From Streptomyces fulvoviolaceus (GTDB lineage: Bacteria; Actinomycetota; Actinomycetes; Streptomycetales; Streptomycetaceae), in contig NZ_JOEY01000011.1 of assembly GCF_000718165.1 (NCBI RefSeq), positions 144,818 to 208,817 of the forward strand: 64,000 bases of DNA, read 5' to 3'. Positions 1 to 8,934 of this stretch are shown piece by piece. Within the stretch, counting starts at the first letter, position 1; each line of letters starts with the position of its first letter. Below the pieces are notes generated by a model, which worked only from the letters and a program-made list of their open reading frames with translations, had not been told where the DNA came from and ran no database searches. The position numbers and the translations under genes are program-made.

Positions 1-140
1 CGGGGGCGACATCAGGGATCCGCTGGGCGCTCCGCCGGACAGGAAGGAGGTACATCGGTGCTCCGTGGACGGAAGGGTGGGAGGTGCGGGAAGTGCGGTT
101 CCGGTGCGTCCCGGAGAGCGACCGGACGTATCCGGATGCT

Positions 141-160
141 GTATGTTTACGACGTATATG
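141..160 (+). promoter_or_regulatory. 20-base element, copy 1 (before GH15 gene)
   Basis: The word GTATGTTTACGACGTATATG recurs exactly at 3321-3340, just before the UDP-glucose epimerase gene, and in inverted, 17/20-matching form at 271-290. It is AT-rich in very GC-rich DNA and is followed by the palindrome ATGTACAT (158-165). This pattern suits an operator for a sugar-related repressor, which is inference. Apart from this copy and the inverted one, I see no gene in bases 1-422. Confidence 0.6.
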
Positions 161-270
161 TACATATTCCCCCCTGTTATGTAGATCGTCAAGAGGCGGG
201 CACCGTGCGATGGGTGATCCGCTCCGGGGGGATCGGGGTTGACTCGGGGTTCTCGTGAGGCCAGTATGTA

Positions 271-290
271 CGTATACGCCGTAAATATAC
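271..290 (-). promoter_or_regulatory. 20-base element, inverted copy 2
   Basis: Read on the minus strand, this stretch matches the element at 141-160 in 17 of 20 positions. It lies about 110 bases downstream of copy 1, and both precede the GH15 gene starting at 423. Two inverted copies on one promoter region could allow cooperative binding or looping by a regulator (inference). Confidence 0.5.
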
Positions 291-422
291 GGCTTTTCCA
301 CAGTGGTGATCAATGATGCGGAACGGGAAGCCCCCGCAGAATGAGCCGACGGCGGAGCTGCCGCCGCCGTCGGTGCCACCCCGCGCACGACCACCGTCTC
401 GACTGTGAAGTGACTGGCGATC

Positions 423-2276
423 ATGAGTACTCCCATCGAGGACTACGCCCTCATCAGCGATCTGGAGACCGCGGCCATGGTCGGCAGGGACGGTTCCGTC
501 GACTGGCTGTGTCTGCCCCGCTTCGACTCGCCGGCCTGTCTGGCCGCGCTGCTCGGCACGGAGGACAACGGCTTCTGGCGGGTCGCCCCCGTCGCCCGCG
601 GGCCGTGCCCACAGCGGGCCTACCGGCCGGACACGTTGGTCCTGGATACGCGGTGGGAGACCGCGACGGGGGCCGTGCGGGTCACGGACTTCATGCCGCC
701 CCGCGCCCAACTGCCCTGCATCGTCCGGGTGGTCGAGGGCCTCTCCGGCACGGTGTCCATACGCAGCGAGCTGCGGCTGCGCTTCCACCAGGGCCGGGTC
801 GTGCCCTGGATCCGGGCCGTCGACCATGGCGCGGTGGCGGTCGCCGGCCCGGATGCCGTCTGGCTGGACGCCGACGGCCCCGTACGGGCGGTCGACGGCG
901 CGGACTCCATGGTGTACGACTTCACCGTCCCGGCCGGACGACGGCTGGCGCTGACGCTGGTGTGGTCGCCGTCGCATCTGCCCGAGACGCCCGCGCCGCT
1001 GTGCGTCCCGGCCGAGACCTTGCTGAAGGAGACCGGCGACTTCTGGCGGCGCTGGGCCGTCCAGTGCCGTTATGCGGGACCGTGGCGGGACGCCGTGATG
1101 CGCTCCCTGATCACGCTCAAGGCGCTCACCTACGCACCCACGGGCGGCATCGTCGCCGCCCCGACGACATCCCTGCCCGGACGCATCGGCGGCGAGCGCA
1201 ACTGGGACCACCGCTACTGCTGGCTGCGCGATTCCACCCTGACCCTGTCCTGTCTGCTGCACAGCGGCTACCGCGACGAGGCGGCGGCCTGGCTGGGCTG
1301 GCTGGTGCGGGCGATCGCGGGCGACCCCGCCGACCTGCAGACCGTGTACGGCGTGGGCGGGCAGCGCCTGTTGCCGGAGACCGAGGCGCCGTGGCTGCCC
1401 GGCTACGAGGGCTCCCGGCCCGTCCGGTTCGGCAACTCAGCGACGAACCAGTTTCAGTTGGACGTCTACGGCGAGGTCCTCGACGCCCTCTGGCTGTCGC
1501 TGCGGGCCGGGATCCCCATGCCCCCGCATGTGTGGAGCCTGGTGGAGGCCATGATGGGCAATCTGCTCCGACGCTGGCGGGAACCCGACCAGGGGCTGTG
1601 GCAGGTTCGCGGTCCCGGTCAGCAGTTCGTCCACTCCAAGGTCATGGCCTGGGTCGCCGCCGACCGCGCCCTGCGGATGGGGCAGTTGCTCGGCAGGAAC
1701 GGCTCCTCGGCCGAGTGGCGGGCCATGCGGGACGAGGTGCACCGGGAGGTGTGCCGGGAGGGCTGGGACCCGCGGCAGGGGTCCTTCGTCCAGTCCTACG
1801 GCTCCTCGGCTCTGGACGCCTCCGCGCTGCTGATGCCGCGGCTCGGATTCCTCCCGGCCGGGGATGAGCGCGTGCGCGGGACCGTGCGGGCGCTGCGAGG
1901 CCTGCGGCACGGCGGATTCGTACGGCGGTACGCGCAGGGCGGGCCCGGTGTGCAGGACGTGGACGGCATGCCGGGCGGCGAGAGCACGTTCGTGGCGTGC
2001 TCTCTGTGGTACGCCGATGCGCTCGCCGTGACCGGCCACGTGGAGCAGGCCCGGGAGGCGTTCGAGAGAGTGCTCGCGATCCGCAACGACGTCGGTCTGC
2101 TCTCCGAGCAGTGGGATCCGGACACGAACCGCCAACTGGGCAACGCGCCACAGGCGTTCAGCCACATCGCCCTGGTGGAGACGGCGTTCGCCCTGTCGGA
2201 GCTGCCCGCGGGGCACCCAGTCGATTCGCCCGCCGGTCACTCCTTCGCATTCGGCCGTCGGGCAGAGCCCGTGTAG
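423..2276 (+). CDS. Glycoside hydrolase family 15 protein (glucoamylase/trehalase-like)
   Basis: This 617-residue protein has the layout of bacterial GH15 enzymes: an N-terminal trehalase-like beta domain (about residues 1-200) followed by an (alpha/alpha)6 barrel. The family signature GGERNWDHRYCWLRD lies near residue 256, and the C-terminal catalytic-base region GLLSEQWDP near residue 560. Such enzymes release glucose from alpha-glucans or trehalose in the cytoplasm; which substrate cannot be told here. There is no signal peptide. Its 3' end overlaps the convergent epimerase gene by 40 bases, and both genes carry the same 20-base upstream element, which suggests a shared regulator. The ribosome site before the ATG is weak. 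Confidence 0.9.
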   Translation: MSTPIEDYALISDLETAAMVGRDGSVDWLCLPRFDSPACLAALLGTEDNGFWRVAPVARGPCPQRAYRPDTLVLDTRWETATGAVRVTDFMPPRAQLPCIVRVVEGLSGTVSIRSELRLRFHQGRVVPWIRAVDHGAVAVAGPDAVWLDADGPVRAVDGADSMVYDFTVPAGRRLALTLVWSPSHLPETPAPLCVPAETLLKETGDFWRRWAVQCRYAGPWRDAVMRSLITLKALTYAPTGGIVAAPTTSLPGRIGGERNWDHRYCWLRDSTLTLSCLLHSGYRDEAAAWLGWLVRAIAGDPADLQTVYGVGGQRLLPETEAPWLPGYEGSRPVRFGNSATNQFQLDVYGEVLDALWLSLRAGIPMPPHVWSLVEAMMGNLLRRWREPDQGLWQVRGPGQQFVHSKVMAWVAADRALRMGQLLGRNGSSAEWRAMRDEVHREVCREGWDPRQGSFVQSYGSSALDASALLMPRLGFLPAGDERVRGTVRALRGLRHGGFVRRYAQGGPGVQDVDGMPGGESTFVACSLWYADALAVTGHVEQAREAFERVLAIRNDVGLLSEQWDPDTNRQLGNAPQAFSHIALVETAFALSELPAGHPVDSPAGHSFAFGRRAEPV

Positions 2277-3292
2277 CCGTTCGGGTTGAGCTGCTGGAAG
2301 CGCCAGGCGTCCCGGCAGATGTCGGCGAGGTCGAGGGTGGGCCGCCAGCCCCAGTCGTGCGCCACGGCACTCGCGTCGGCGACCAGTGTGGCCACGTCGC
2401 CCGGGCGGCGAGGTGCGAACTCGTACGGTACGGGTCTGTCGGACACCTCGGAGAACGCGGTGACGACGTCCAGGACCGAACTGCCCCGGCCGGCGCCCAG
2501 GTTGTACACGTGCATGCCCGGGCCGTCGGCGAGATGGTCGAGGGCGACACGATGGGCGTCGACGGTGTCCATGACGTGGAGGTAGTCGCGGATCGCGGTC
2601 CCGTCCGGTGTCGGATAGTCGTTCCCGAACACGTGCAGCCGCTCCCGCCGGCCGTCGGCAACCTGGGCCACGTACGGCATCAGGTTCTCGGGCGGGTCGG
2701 GGGGATCCTCGCCGAGCAGCCCGCTGGGGTGGGCCCCGGCCGGGTTGAAGTACCGCAGGCTCAGCACCGTGTACTCGGGGCACCGGTGGCAGACGTCGGC
2801 GAGGATCTGCTCGCAGAGCCACTTGGAGGCCGCGTAGGGGTTGGTGGGCCGGGGCGGGGTGGTCTCGTCCAGGCGCTCGTGCCCGGCGTCGCCGTAGACC
2901 GCACAGGAGGACGAGAACACGAGCTGGTGCACCCCGTGCTCGTCCATGGCCCTGAGCAGGGCGGTCGTGCCTCCGACGTTGGCGTCGTAGTACTCGACCG
3001 GCATGCGGGTCGAGGTGCCGACGGCCTTGTACGCGGCGAAGTGCACGACGGCGTCCACGGCGTGCCGGTCGAACACGGCCGACAGGGCGCGCCGGTCGCG
3101 GATGTCCAGTTCGTAGACGGCGCCGACGAACCGGCCGGCGATCCGTTCCACCCGGGTCAGGACCTGCGGGGTGCTGTTGGAGTAATCGTCGACCACGATC
3201 ACCTCGTAGCCGTGGTCGAGCAGTTCGACGCAGGCGTGACTGCCGATGAAACCGGCTCCACCGGTCACGAGGACGGTTGACGGTGGGCTCAT
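2237..3292 (-). CDS. galE: UDP-glucose 4-epimerase
   Basis: This 351-residue extended short-chain dehydrogenase interconverts UDP-glucose and UDP-galactose, supplying galactose metabolism and cell-wall or capsule sugars. The NAD-binding glycine motif GGAGFIGSH is near residue 11, and the catalytic pair is visible as the SSS...YAASK pattern (Tyr-x3-Lys). Length is typical of GalE. The start lies 28 bases from the copy of the 20-base element at 3321-3340, an operator-like position. Other UDP-sugar epimerases share this fold, so the exact substrate is inferred. Confidence 0.9.
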   Translation of the reverse strand: MSPPSTVLVTGGAGFIGSHACVELLDHGYEVIVVDDYSNSTPQVLTRVERIAGRFVGAVYELDIRDRRALSAVFDRHAVDAVVHFAAYKAVGTSTRMPVEYYDANVGGTTALLRAMDEHGVHQLVFSSSCAVYGDAGHERLDETTPPRPTNPYAASKWLCEQILADVCHRCPEYTVLSLRYFNPAGAHPSGLLGEDPPDPPENLMPYVAQVADGRRERLHVFGNDYPTPDGTAIRDYLHVMDTVDAHRVALDHLADGPGMHVYNLGAGRGSSVLDVVTAFSEVSDRPVPYEFAPRRPGDVATLVADASAVAHDWGWRPTLDLADICRDAWRFQQLNPNGYTGSARRPNAKE

Positions 3293-3320
3293 GGGCCCGG
3301 TTCCTTCGCTTCACAACGTC

Positions 3321-3340
3321 GTATGTTTACGACGTATATG
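3321..3340 (+). promoter_or_regulatory. 20-base element, copy 3 (before galE)
   Basis: Exact copy of the element at 141-160; the identity extends to 21 bases including the following T. It lies in the gap between the minus-strand galE start (3292) and the plus-strand DUF2218 gene. It is probably a repressor or activator site linking galE with the GH15 gene 3 kb away (inference). Confidence 0.6.
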
Positions 3341-3499
3341 TCCAACCTTCCCCTCATCGCCCGCGAGCGTCAAGCGCTGCCGGCCCGACGCGCCGCGAAC
3401 CCATATCCTGCGCACGCGATGGAAGGGGGCGGGTGCGTGCCGGGTGCGTCACTGCGGCAGTATCGAACCGTTCGCACACCGTCACCCCGGGAGTCCTCC

Positions 3500-3829
3500 A
3501 TGCCCCGCTCCGAAGCCCGAGTCCCCACCGACCGCCCCCACCGCTACGCCAAGCAGCTCGCCTCCCACCTGGGCCGGCGCAGCGAGACCAGCTGGGACGA
3601 GGAGAGCGGCGAGGGCAGCGTCGTCTTCCAGAACGGCGGCACCGGCACCCTCACCGCCGCCGAGGGTGCGCTGCTGCTCGTGCTGGAGACGGACGCCGAA
3701 CACCTCGACCTCCTGGAGGGCGTCCTCGGAAGCCACCTGGTCCGCTTCGGCACCAAGGACGAGCTGGTCGTCGAGTGGAAGCGCGACACCGGCGAGCCCG
3801 GCACGACCCAGCGGGGCGACTCCGACTGA
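3500..3829 (+). CDS. DUF2218 domain-containing protein
   Basis: A small 109-residue soluble protein matching the DUF2218 family: an N-terminal HRYAKQLASHLGRR segment, then a region following GTLTAAEGALLLVLE. The function of the family is not established; members are often found in actinobacteria. I chose the ATG at 3500 because GGGAG lies six bases before it; an upstream in-frame start would add a poorly conserved basic segment. It converges with the DUF4916 gene, 7 bases away. Confidence 0.75.
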   Translation: MPRSEARVPTDRPHRYAKQLASHLGRRSETSWDEESGEGSVVFQNGGTGTLTAAEGALLLVLETDAEHLDLLEGVLGSHLVRFGTKDELVVEWKRDTGEPGTTQRGDSD

Positions 3830-3836
3830 CCGCGGG

Positions 3837-4373
3837 TCAGCTCACCGAGCCCACATGCGCCAGCGCCTGCCGCAGCAGCACCCCGTGTCCGCCCGGCATC
3901 TCGCTCTGCACCGCGGGAGACAGGGCGTCCTGCGGGCTGAACCAGACCAGGTCGAGGGCGTCCTGGCGGGGGCGGCAGTCGCCGGCGACCGGGACGACGT
4001 AGGCCAGGGACACGGCGTGCTGGCGGGGGTCGTGGTACGGCGTGACCCCCTGCGTGGGGAAGTACTCCGCGACGGTGAAGGGCTGCAGCGCGGACGGGAT
4101 CCGGGGCAGCGCCACGGGGCCGAGGTCCTTCTCCAGGTGGCGCAGGAGGGCGTCGCGGATCCGCTCGTGGTGCAGGACGCGGCCGGAGACCAGGGTCCGG
4201 CTGACCGTCCCGTCGGGCCCTATGCGCAGCAGCAGGCCGACGCTGGTGACTTCGCCGCTGTCGTCGACGCGCACGGGCACGGCCTCGACGTACAGGATCG
4301 GCATGCGGGCGCGCGCCTGCTCGAGGTCGTCGGCGCTCAGCCAGCCGGGCGTGGTTTCGGTCATGTCAGACAT
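3837..4373 (-). CDS. DUF4916 (NUDIX-like) protein
   Basis: This 178-residue protein resembles the DUF4916 family, which has the NUDIX fold: GWLSADDLEQARARMPILYV at the N-terminus, then a VGLLLRIGPDG strand and a long helix with HHERIRDALLRHLEKDLG. I do not see a canonical Nudix box (GX5EX7REUXEEXGU), so pyrophosphatase activity should not be assumed. No membrane segment or signal is visible. It is a single gene between convergent and parallel neighbours. Confidence 0.7.
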   Translation of the reverse strand: MSDMTETTPGWLSADDLEQARARMPILYVEAVPVRVDDSGEVTSVGLLLRIGPDGTVSRTLVSGRVLHHERIRDALLRHLEKDLGPVALPRIPSALQPFTVAEYFPTQGVTPYHDPRQHAVSLAYVVPVAGDCRPRQDALDLVWFSPQDALSPAVQSEMPGGHGVLLRQALAHVGSVS

Positions 4374-4406
4374 TGCTTGATCATACTTTCCGGGGACGGC
4401 GGGCGC

Positions 4407-5564
4407 TCAGTCGTGCTCGCCTGCTGGGACGGGGTCGGGGGAGGGAAGTCCGTAAAGGCGGCGGGCGTTGTCTCCGCCCGCCCACGCCGCGATCCGCAGC
4501 GCGTCCGGCAGGCTCAGTTCGTCGGCGTCCACCCGCTCCTGGAGCAGTTCGGCCAGACCCTGCCGGAAGGCCCGCGCGCCGAGTAGATGGAATTCAGCCA
4601 CACCATAGGCGTCCGAGCTGTACAGCAGCTTGCGGAACGGTGTGATCTCCAGCGCCTCCGCCAGGATCGCCCGGGCCCGGGCGGGGCCGACGTAGTGCAG
4701 GGTGAGGCCCACATCCAGGTACACCTGTTCGAACACCGCGGCCAGATAGGCGGCCTGCCGCTGGTACGGCCAGCAGTGCAGCAGCAGAACCGGGACCGTG
4801 CCCGAGGTCAGGTGCAGCCAGTCGGTCAGGTGGGTGGGGTCCACCCGGTGCATACGGATGTCGCTGTCGCCCAGCCCGGTGTGCAGCTGGAGCGGCAGCC
4901 CCAGGTCCACGGCGGTCCACAGCAGGTGCCGTACCAGTACCGGATCGGCCAGGCGGCCGCCGTCGGCGAGCCAGCGCCGGGCCGCCTCGGTGACGTCCGC
5001 GTCCGTGGGGCGGGTCGGATCCAGATCGAACCCGGTCCGGTAGGCCGCGACGGACTTCACGGCCACCACGCCCGGCCGGCCCACCGCGTCGAGGGCGGCC
5101 GAGCGGAACGTTTCGGCGTACTCGCCCGGCTCGACGCCCCGCGCCGCCACCGCCTCGGCGACACTCTCCAGTCGTACGACCTCGTAAGCCGTCCCGCCGG
5201 CGGCCTCCGCCAGCTCCTGCGGCGTCGTGATGCGGTCCGGCACGTACCCCGTGTCCACGCAGAGCACGTCCGTGCCCGCGGCGGTGAGGAAGCGGCGGTT
5301 CACCTCGTGCCAGCCGAGTTGGGACCTCCGTGCTACGTACTCCACCGCGGGGGCGTGGCGCGGCAGGTCCAGCAGGGGAGCGCAGTGGCGGCGGACCGCC
5401 ACGCCGACGGGGCTGTCGAACGGGGAGATGCCGGGCCAGGCCGCGCCCTCGGTGATCAGCGACTCGAAGCCCGCCCGGTCGAGGTCGGCGGTCACGACAC
5501 CGTGGCAGTGGTGGTCCACCAGCCGTACGGCCGCGAGCGCTTCATCAACAGGCCGTGCGCTCAT
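4407..5564 (-). CDS. Amidohydrolase-family protein, FluG N-domain-like
   Basis: A 385-residue TIM-barrel metal-dependent hydrolase of the amidohydrolase_2 type. The metal-binding HxH is in DHHCHG near residue 18, a later His is in LLLHCWPYQ, and the terminal Asp in YSSDAYG. It lies one base downstream of the glutamine synthetase-like gene stop and is evidently co-transcribed. In fungal FluG these two domains form a single polypeptide, which supports joint action on a gamma-glutamyl or amide metabolite. The substrate is unknown. Confidence 0.8.
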   Translation of the reverse strand: MSARPVDEALAAVRLVDHHCHGVVTADLDRAGFESLITEGAAWPGISPFDSPVGVAVRRHCAPLLDLPRHAPAVEYVARRSQLGWHEVNRRFLTAAGTDVLCVDTGYVPDRITTPQELAEAAGGTAYEVVRLESVAEAVAARGVEPGEYAETFRSAALDAVGRPGVVAVKSVAAYRTGFDLDPTRPTDADVTEAARRWLADGGRLADPVLVRHLLWTAVDLGLPLQLHTGLGDSDIRMHRVDPTHLTDWLHLTSGTVPVLLLHCWPYQRQAAYLAAVFEQVYLDVGLTLHYVGPARARAILAEALEITPFRKLLYSSDAYGVAEFHLLGARAFRQGLAELLQERVDADELSLPDALRIAAWAGGDNARRLYGLPSPDPVPAGEHD

Positions 5565-5565
5565 G

Positions 5566-6969
5566 TCAGTACTTCCAGCGGTACGCCGCCGCGACCCGCT
5601 CGTCGTCCAGCCCGGCCACGGCCTCGATCTCCCCGAGTCGTACGGCGATCACGGCGTCGGCGAGGACCGGGCCCAGCGCGGCCCGCAGCCGTTTGTCCCC
5701 GCGGAACTCCTCGACCGCCTCGGACAGGGAGGTCGGCAGCCGCCGTACGCCCCGGGCCGCCGCCTCCGCGGCGCCGAGCCGGGCCGGATCCCCGGTGGTC
5801 TCCTCGGGCAGGGGCGCGGCCGAGGTCAGGCCGTCCAGGCCGGCGGCGATGAGGCAGGTCAGGGCGAGGTACGGGTTCGCGGCCAGGTCGACCGGCTTCA
5901 CCTCCAGGTTCGCGGCCCGGGCCTGGAGGCCCGCCGTGCCCGTGACGACCCGGACGGCCGCCTCGCGGGTCTCCCTGCCCCAGGAGGTGAACACCCCTGC
6001 CCACTGGGAGGGTTTGAGGCGCAGGTAGCTGGCCGGGCTCGGTGCGGTCACGGCCGTGAGGGCGGGCAGACGGGCGAGGATCCCCGCCGTGAACGACTCG
6101 GCCTCGGCCGTCATGCCGTAGCGGCCCTTGCCGCCGGCGTGCAGGTTCACGCCGGCGCGCCAGGCGGAGAGGTGGATGTGGCCGCCGTTGCCGACGCCCT
6201 TGGCGAAGACCGCCGGGGCGAAGGAGACGGTCAGGCCGTGGCGCCCGGCGACCGCCCGGATCGTCTGCCGGACGAGGACGCTGCGGTCGGCCGCCGCCAC
6301 CGGGTCGAGGGCGCCCACCGAGATCTCGAACTGCCCGGCCGCGTACTCGGGATGGAGCTGCTCGATGTCGATGCCCTGCTCGGCGCAGGCCGCCAGGAGG
6401 TCGGCCGCGTAGTCACCGAGCTCGACCTGTCGGGTGGCGCCGTACGCCGGTCCAGTGGTCGCGGGCACGAACTCGCCGTCGGGCGCCGCCCCTTGACCCA
6501 CGGACCACTCGATCTCGATGGCCGCCTTGAACGTGATGCCGTGCCGTTCGGCGGCCTCGGCGACGGTTCGGCGCAGGACGGTCCGGGTGCATCCCGGATG
6601 CGGCTCGCCCTCCTGAGTGATCCGGTCGACGGGGGCCCAGGCCCAGCCGGGCTGCCCTGCCAGGACGACCAGTTGGTCGAGGTCGGGGTACAGGCGCAGG
6701 TCGCCGTCCGGGGAGCCGAGGACGTCGGTGGCGACGATGGAGTCGTTCGCCAGGAAGGTGTCGAACACCGGTGACATGCCGACGCCCCAGGCCGCCGCCG
6801 AGGCGAGCTTCGCTGTCGGGACCGTCTTCACCCGGCCGACTCCGGCGGTGTCGACGTAGCCGAGGACGATGCCGTGCACGCCCCGCTCGGAGAGCTCGTC
6901 GCTCAGCGCGGTGGCCCGCTCCACGTCACCGGGGCGGCCGCCGGGGACGGGGTCGGCAAGGGTGGTCAT
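5566..6969 (-). CDS. Glutamine synthetase-like ligase, FluG C-domain-like
   Basis: A 467-residue GS-I-fold protein with the catalytic strands AAIEIEWSVG and NGGHIHLSAW and the late phosphate-binding segment around RLKPSQWAG. The N-terminal beta-grasp segment, which contacts the partner subunit's site, is present. In housekeeping GlnA the first metal motif reads EXE; here IEIEW fits, but the adenylylation-loop region is unlike GlnA. It is more likely a gamma-glutamyl-amine or related ligase than the main nitrogen-assimilation enzyme. It is the first gene of a two-gene unit with the amidohydrolase. Confidence 0.8.
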   Translation of the reverse strand: MTTLADPVPGGRPGDVERATALSDELSERGVHGIVLGYVDTAGVGRVKTVPTAKLASAAAWGVGMSPVFDTFLANDSIVATDVLGSPDGDLRLYPDLDQLVVLAGQPGWAWAPVDRITQEGEPHPGCTRTVLRRTVAEAAERHGITFKAAIEIEWSVGQGAAPDGEFVPATTGPAYGATRQVELGDYAADLLAACAEQGIDIEQLHPEYAAGQFEISVGALDPVAAADRSVLVRQTIRAVAGRHGLTVSFAPAVFAKGVGNGGHIHLSAWRAGVNLHAGGKGRYGMTAEAESFTAGILARLPALTAVTAPSPASYLRLKPSQWAGVFTSWGRETREAAVRVVTGTAGLQARAANLEVKPVDLAANPYLALTCLIAAGLDGLTSAAPLPEETTGDPARLGAAEAAARGVRRLPTSLSEAVEEFRGDKRLRAALGPVLADAVIAVRLGEIEAVAGLDDERVAAAYRWKY

Positions 6970-7020
6970 ACGTCCTCCACGACGAGCTCGGTCGAACTCG
7001 GGCCGGAATCGGCGCCTGTG

Positions 7021-7833
7021 TCAGCGTTTCACGGCCACCGCGCCGAACTGCGGTACCACGACGGGGGAGTCGGGCTCGGCACGCCACTGCGAGCACGACA
7101 CGAGACCCGGGTCGAGCAGCTCCAGCCCGTTGAAGTACGCGGCGATGTCCTCGCGGCTGCGGGCGGTGATCGGCGGCGTGGCGTTCTCGTTCCAGAACTT
7201 CATGGCCGGGACCTGGCCCTCGCCACCGAGGTCGGCGTCGAAGGTGGGGTGGGTCAGGGCCAGGTAGCTGCCGGAGGGCAGCGCGGCCACGACGCGGCGC
7301 GCGATGTCCTGTGCCTCCTCGGCGTCGAGCACGAAGTTGAGGATGCCCAGCATCATCACCGCGACCGGTTTGTCGAAGTCGAGGGTCTGCGAGGCACGTT
7401 CGAGGATGGCGTCCGGGTCGTGCACATCGGCGTCGATGTAGTCGGTGACGCCTTCGGGGGTGCTGGTCAGGAGGGTTCGGGCGTGGACGAGCACGATCGG
7501 GTCGTTGTCGACGTAGACGATGCGCGAGTCGGGCGCGATGTCCTGGGCGATCTCGTGGGTGTTCTCCACCGTCGGCAGCCCGGTGCCGATGTCGAGGAAC
7601 TGACGGACGCCCTGCTCACCGGCGAGGAACCGCACCGACCGGCCCAGGAACCAGCGGTCCGCGCGGGCAATCTCCCGGATGATCGGGAACATCCCGGCGA
7701 CGTGCTCGCCGACCCGCTGGTCGACCTCGTAGTTGTCCTTGCCGCCGATCCAGTAGTTCCACACGCGCGCGTTGTGCGCCACACCGGTGTTCAGCCTCGC
7801 CGACCCGCCTGCCGGGGTGTGGCTCTCGCTCAC
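7021..7833 (-). CDS. SAM-dependent methyltransferase, DUF574 family (paralog 1)
   Basis: 270 residues of the actinobacteria-specific S-adenosylmethionine methyltransferase family formerly DUF574. Markers are WNYWIGGKDNYEVD near the N-terminus, the SAM-binding glycine loop FLDIGTGLPT and the acidic YVDNDPIVL strand. Streptomyces genomes carry many copies; substrates are mostly unknown. A second copy lies at 23989-24834. It starts with ATG at 7833 after an AAGGAG-type site (7843-7848). Confidence 0.85.
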   Translation of the reverse strand: MSESHTPAGGSARLNTGVAHNARVWNYWIGGKDNYEVDQRVGEHVAGMFPIIREIARADRWFLGRSVRFLAGEQGVRQFLDIGTGLPTVENTHEIAQDIAPDSRIVYVDNDPIVLVHARTLLTSTPEGVTDYIDADVHDPDAILERASQTLDFDKPVAVMMLGILNFVLDAEEAQDIARRVVAALPSGSYLALTHPTFDADLGGEGQVPAMKFWNENATPPITARSREDIAAYFNGLELLDPGLVSCSQWRAEPDSPVVVPQFGAVAVKR

Positions 7834-7944
7834 GACTGTGCTCCTTGCTCGCGCCTGCGGCCTTCGTCGCCATTGTGCCGTCCGATGATCAGCTTGTCCC
7901 GGAAACGGCTCGAGCGGAAGGGGCCCGAAGCGCAGGCGGGAGCA

Positions 7945-8754
7945 TCAGTCGACCTCGCCGGGGGTCGCGGCGGGCGTTCTGCCGGCCAGCACGTCCTTCA
8001 GCCGTTGCGTGCCCAGCTTCACCGCGTCCTCGACCGAGTCGCCCTCGTCGCCGTCGAGGCCGCCGGCCGTGACGGTGATCGCGTCGGTGCCGACGCGGAC
8101 GGCGGCCACGTCCAGCGTGAGCGTGGCGGCCTTGCCCTGCACGGTGACGCGCAGTCCCTGCCGGGCGTCGCCCGCGTCGGGCAGCGAGGCCTCGATCACC
8201 CGGACCGTGCGCTGCTCACCGGCGGAGTCGGTCGCGGTGAACTGGTCGCACTTGACCGGCAGGGTCTTCAACCAGGTCAGGGAGGCGGCCAGTTCGGCCC
8301 GGCCGTAGGCGGCGACCTGGTGGAGGAGGCGGGACTGGTCCTCCTCGAAGCCCCTCAGCGCGGACGCGCCCGAGGGCTCGCCCAGCAGGTCGTCGCCGTA
8401 GAGCCCGTCGAGCAGCTTCTGGCAGTCGGCGGCGTCGGTCTTCGCGGTGAGGAAGTCGGCGACGTCGACCGTGTCGATGAGCAGGGAGTCGCGCCAGGTC
8501 GCGGCGTCCTTCACCTGTGTCCAGTCGTCCTCGATGTCGGCCTCGGTGATCAGGGCGGTCCGCGCGCCGGCCTCGGTGAGCACTGCGGCAGGTGAGGCGG
8601 TCGGCGACTTCTTGGCGACGGGGGACGCGGCCACTTCCGCGGTGCTCGACCCGTTGTCGCCGTCGTCACTCGAACAGGCCGCCGTGGTCAGCAGCGTGCC
8701 TGCCGCCAGGGCCGAGGCGAGGAGTCTGACTGGTCGGGACGGACGTGCGGTCAT
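7945..8754 (-). CDS. Lipoprotein of unknown function
   Basis: 269 residues with a twin-arginine-free lipoprotein signal: basic start MTARPSRPVR, hydrophobic stretch, and lipobox LTTAAC cleaved before Cys26. A Ser/Asp/Gly-rich linker follows. The mature domain has two Cys and the alternating pattern of an extracytoplasmic sensor-like or PknH-like domain; I cannot name it. The ATG at 8754 is chosen because AGGAGG lies 8 bases upstream. It is divergent from the K+ channel gene. Confidence 0.8.
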   Translation of the reverse strand: MTARPSRPVRLLASALAAGTLLTTAACSSDDGDNGSSTAEVAASPVAKKSPTASPAAVLTEAGARTALITEADIEDDWTQVKDAATWRDSLLIDTVDVADFLTAKTDAADCQKLLDGLYGDDLLGEPSGASALRGFEEDQSRLLHQVAAYGRAELAASLTWLKTLPVKCDQFTATDSAGEQRTVRVIEASLPDAGDARQGLRVTVQGKAATLTLDVAAVRVGTDAITVTAGGLDGDEGDSVEDAVKLGTQRLKDVLAGRTPAATPGEVD

Positions 8755-8934
8755 CGCGGTGGCCTCCTGAGAACGGGGTGAGTTCCCACAGCGCACCATC
8801 GGCCCTGGTGGGCCACCAGCGCTCGGGCCTGTTCGGGTGAGCGCTGGTGCGACTCGAACGCTCCGCCCGGCGTGCCCCCGCCCGCCGCCGTGGCGACACT
8901 GTCCGCATACGGCACCGGACCCCAAGGAGCGACC

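Noticed and set aside
58..258. 66-codon GTG frame with a good ribosome site (GGAAGGAGG at 41-49)
   Set aside because: Its coding sequence contains the operator-like element and two-thirds of it is low-complexity Arg/Gly; no known protein is recognisable.
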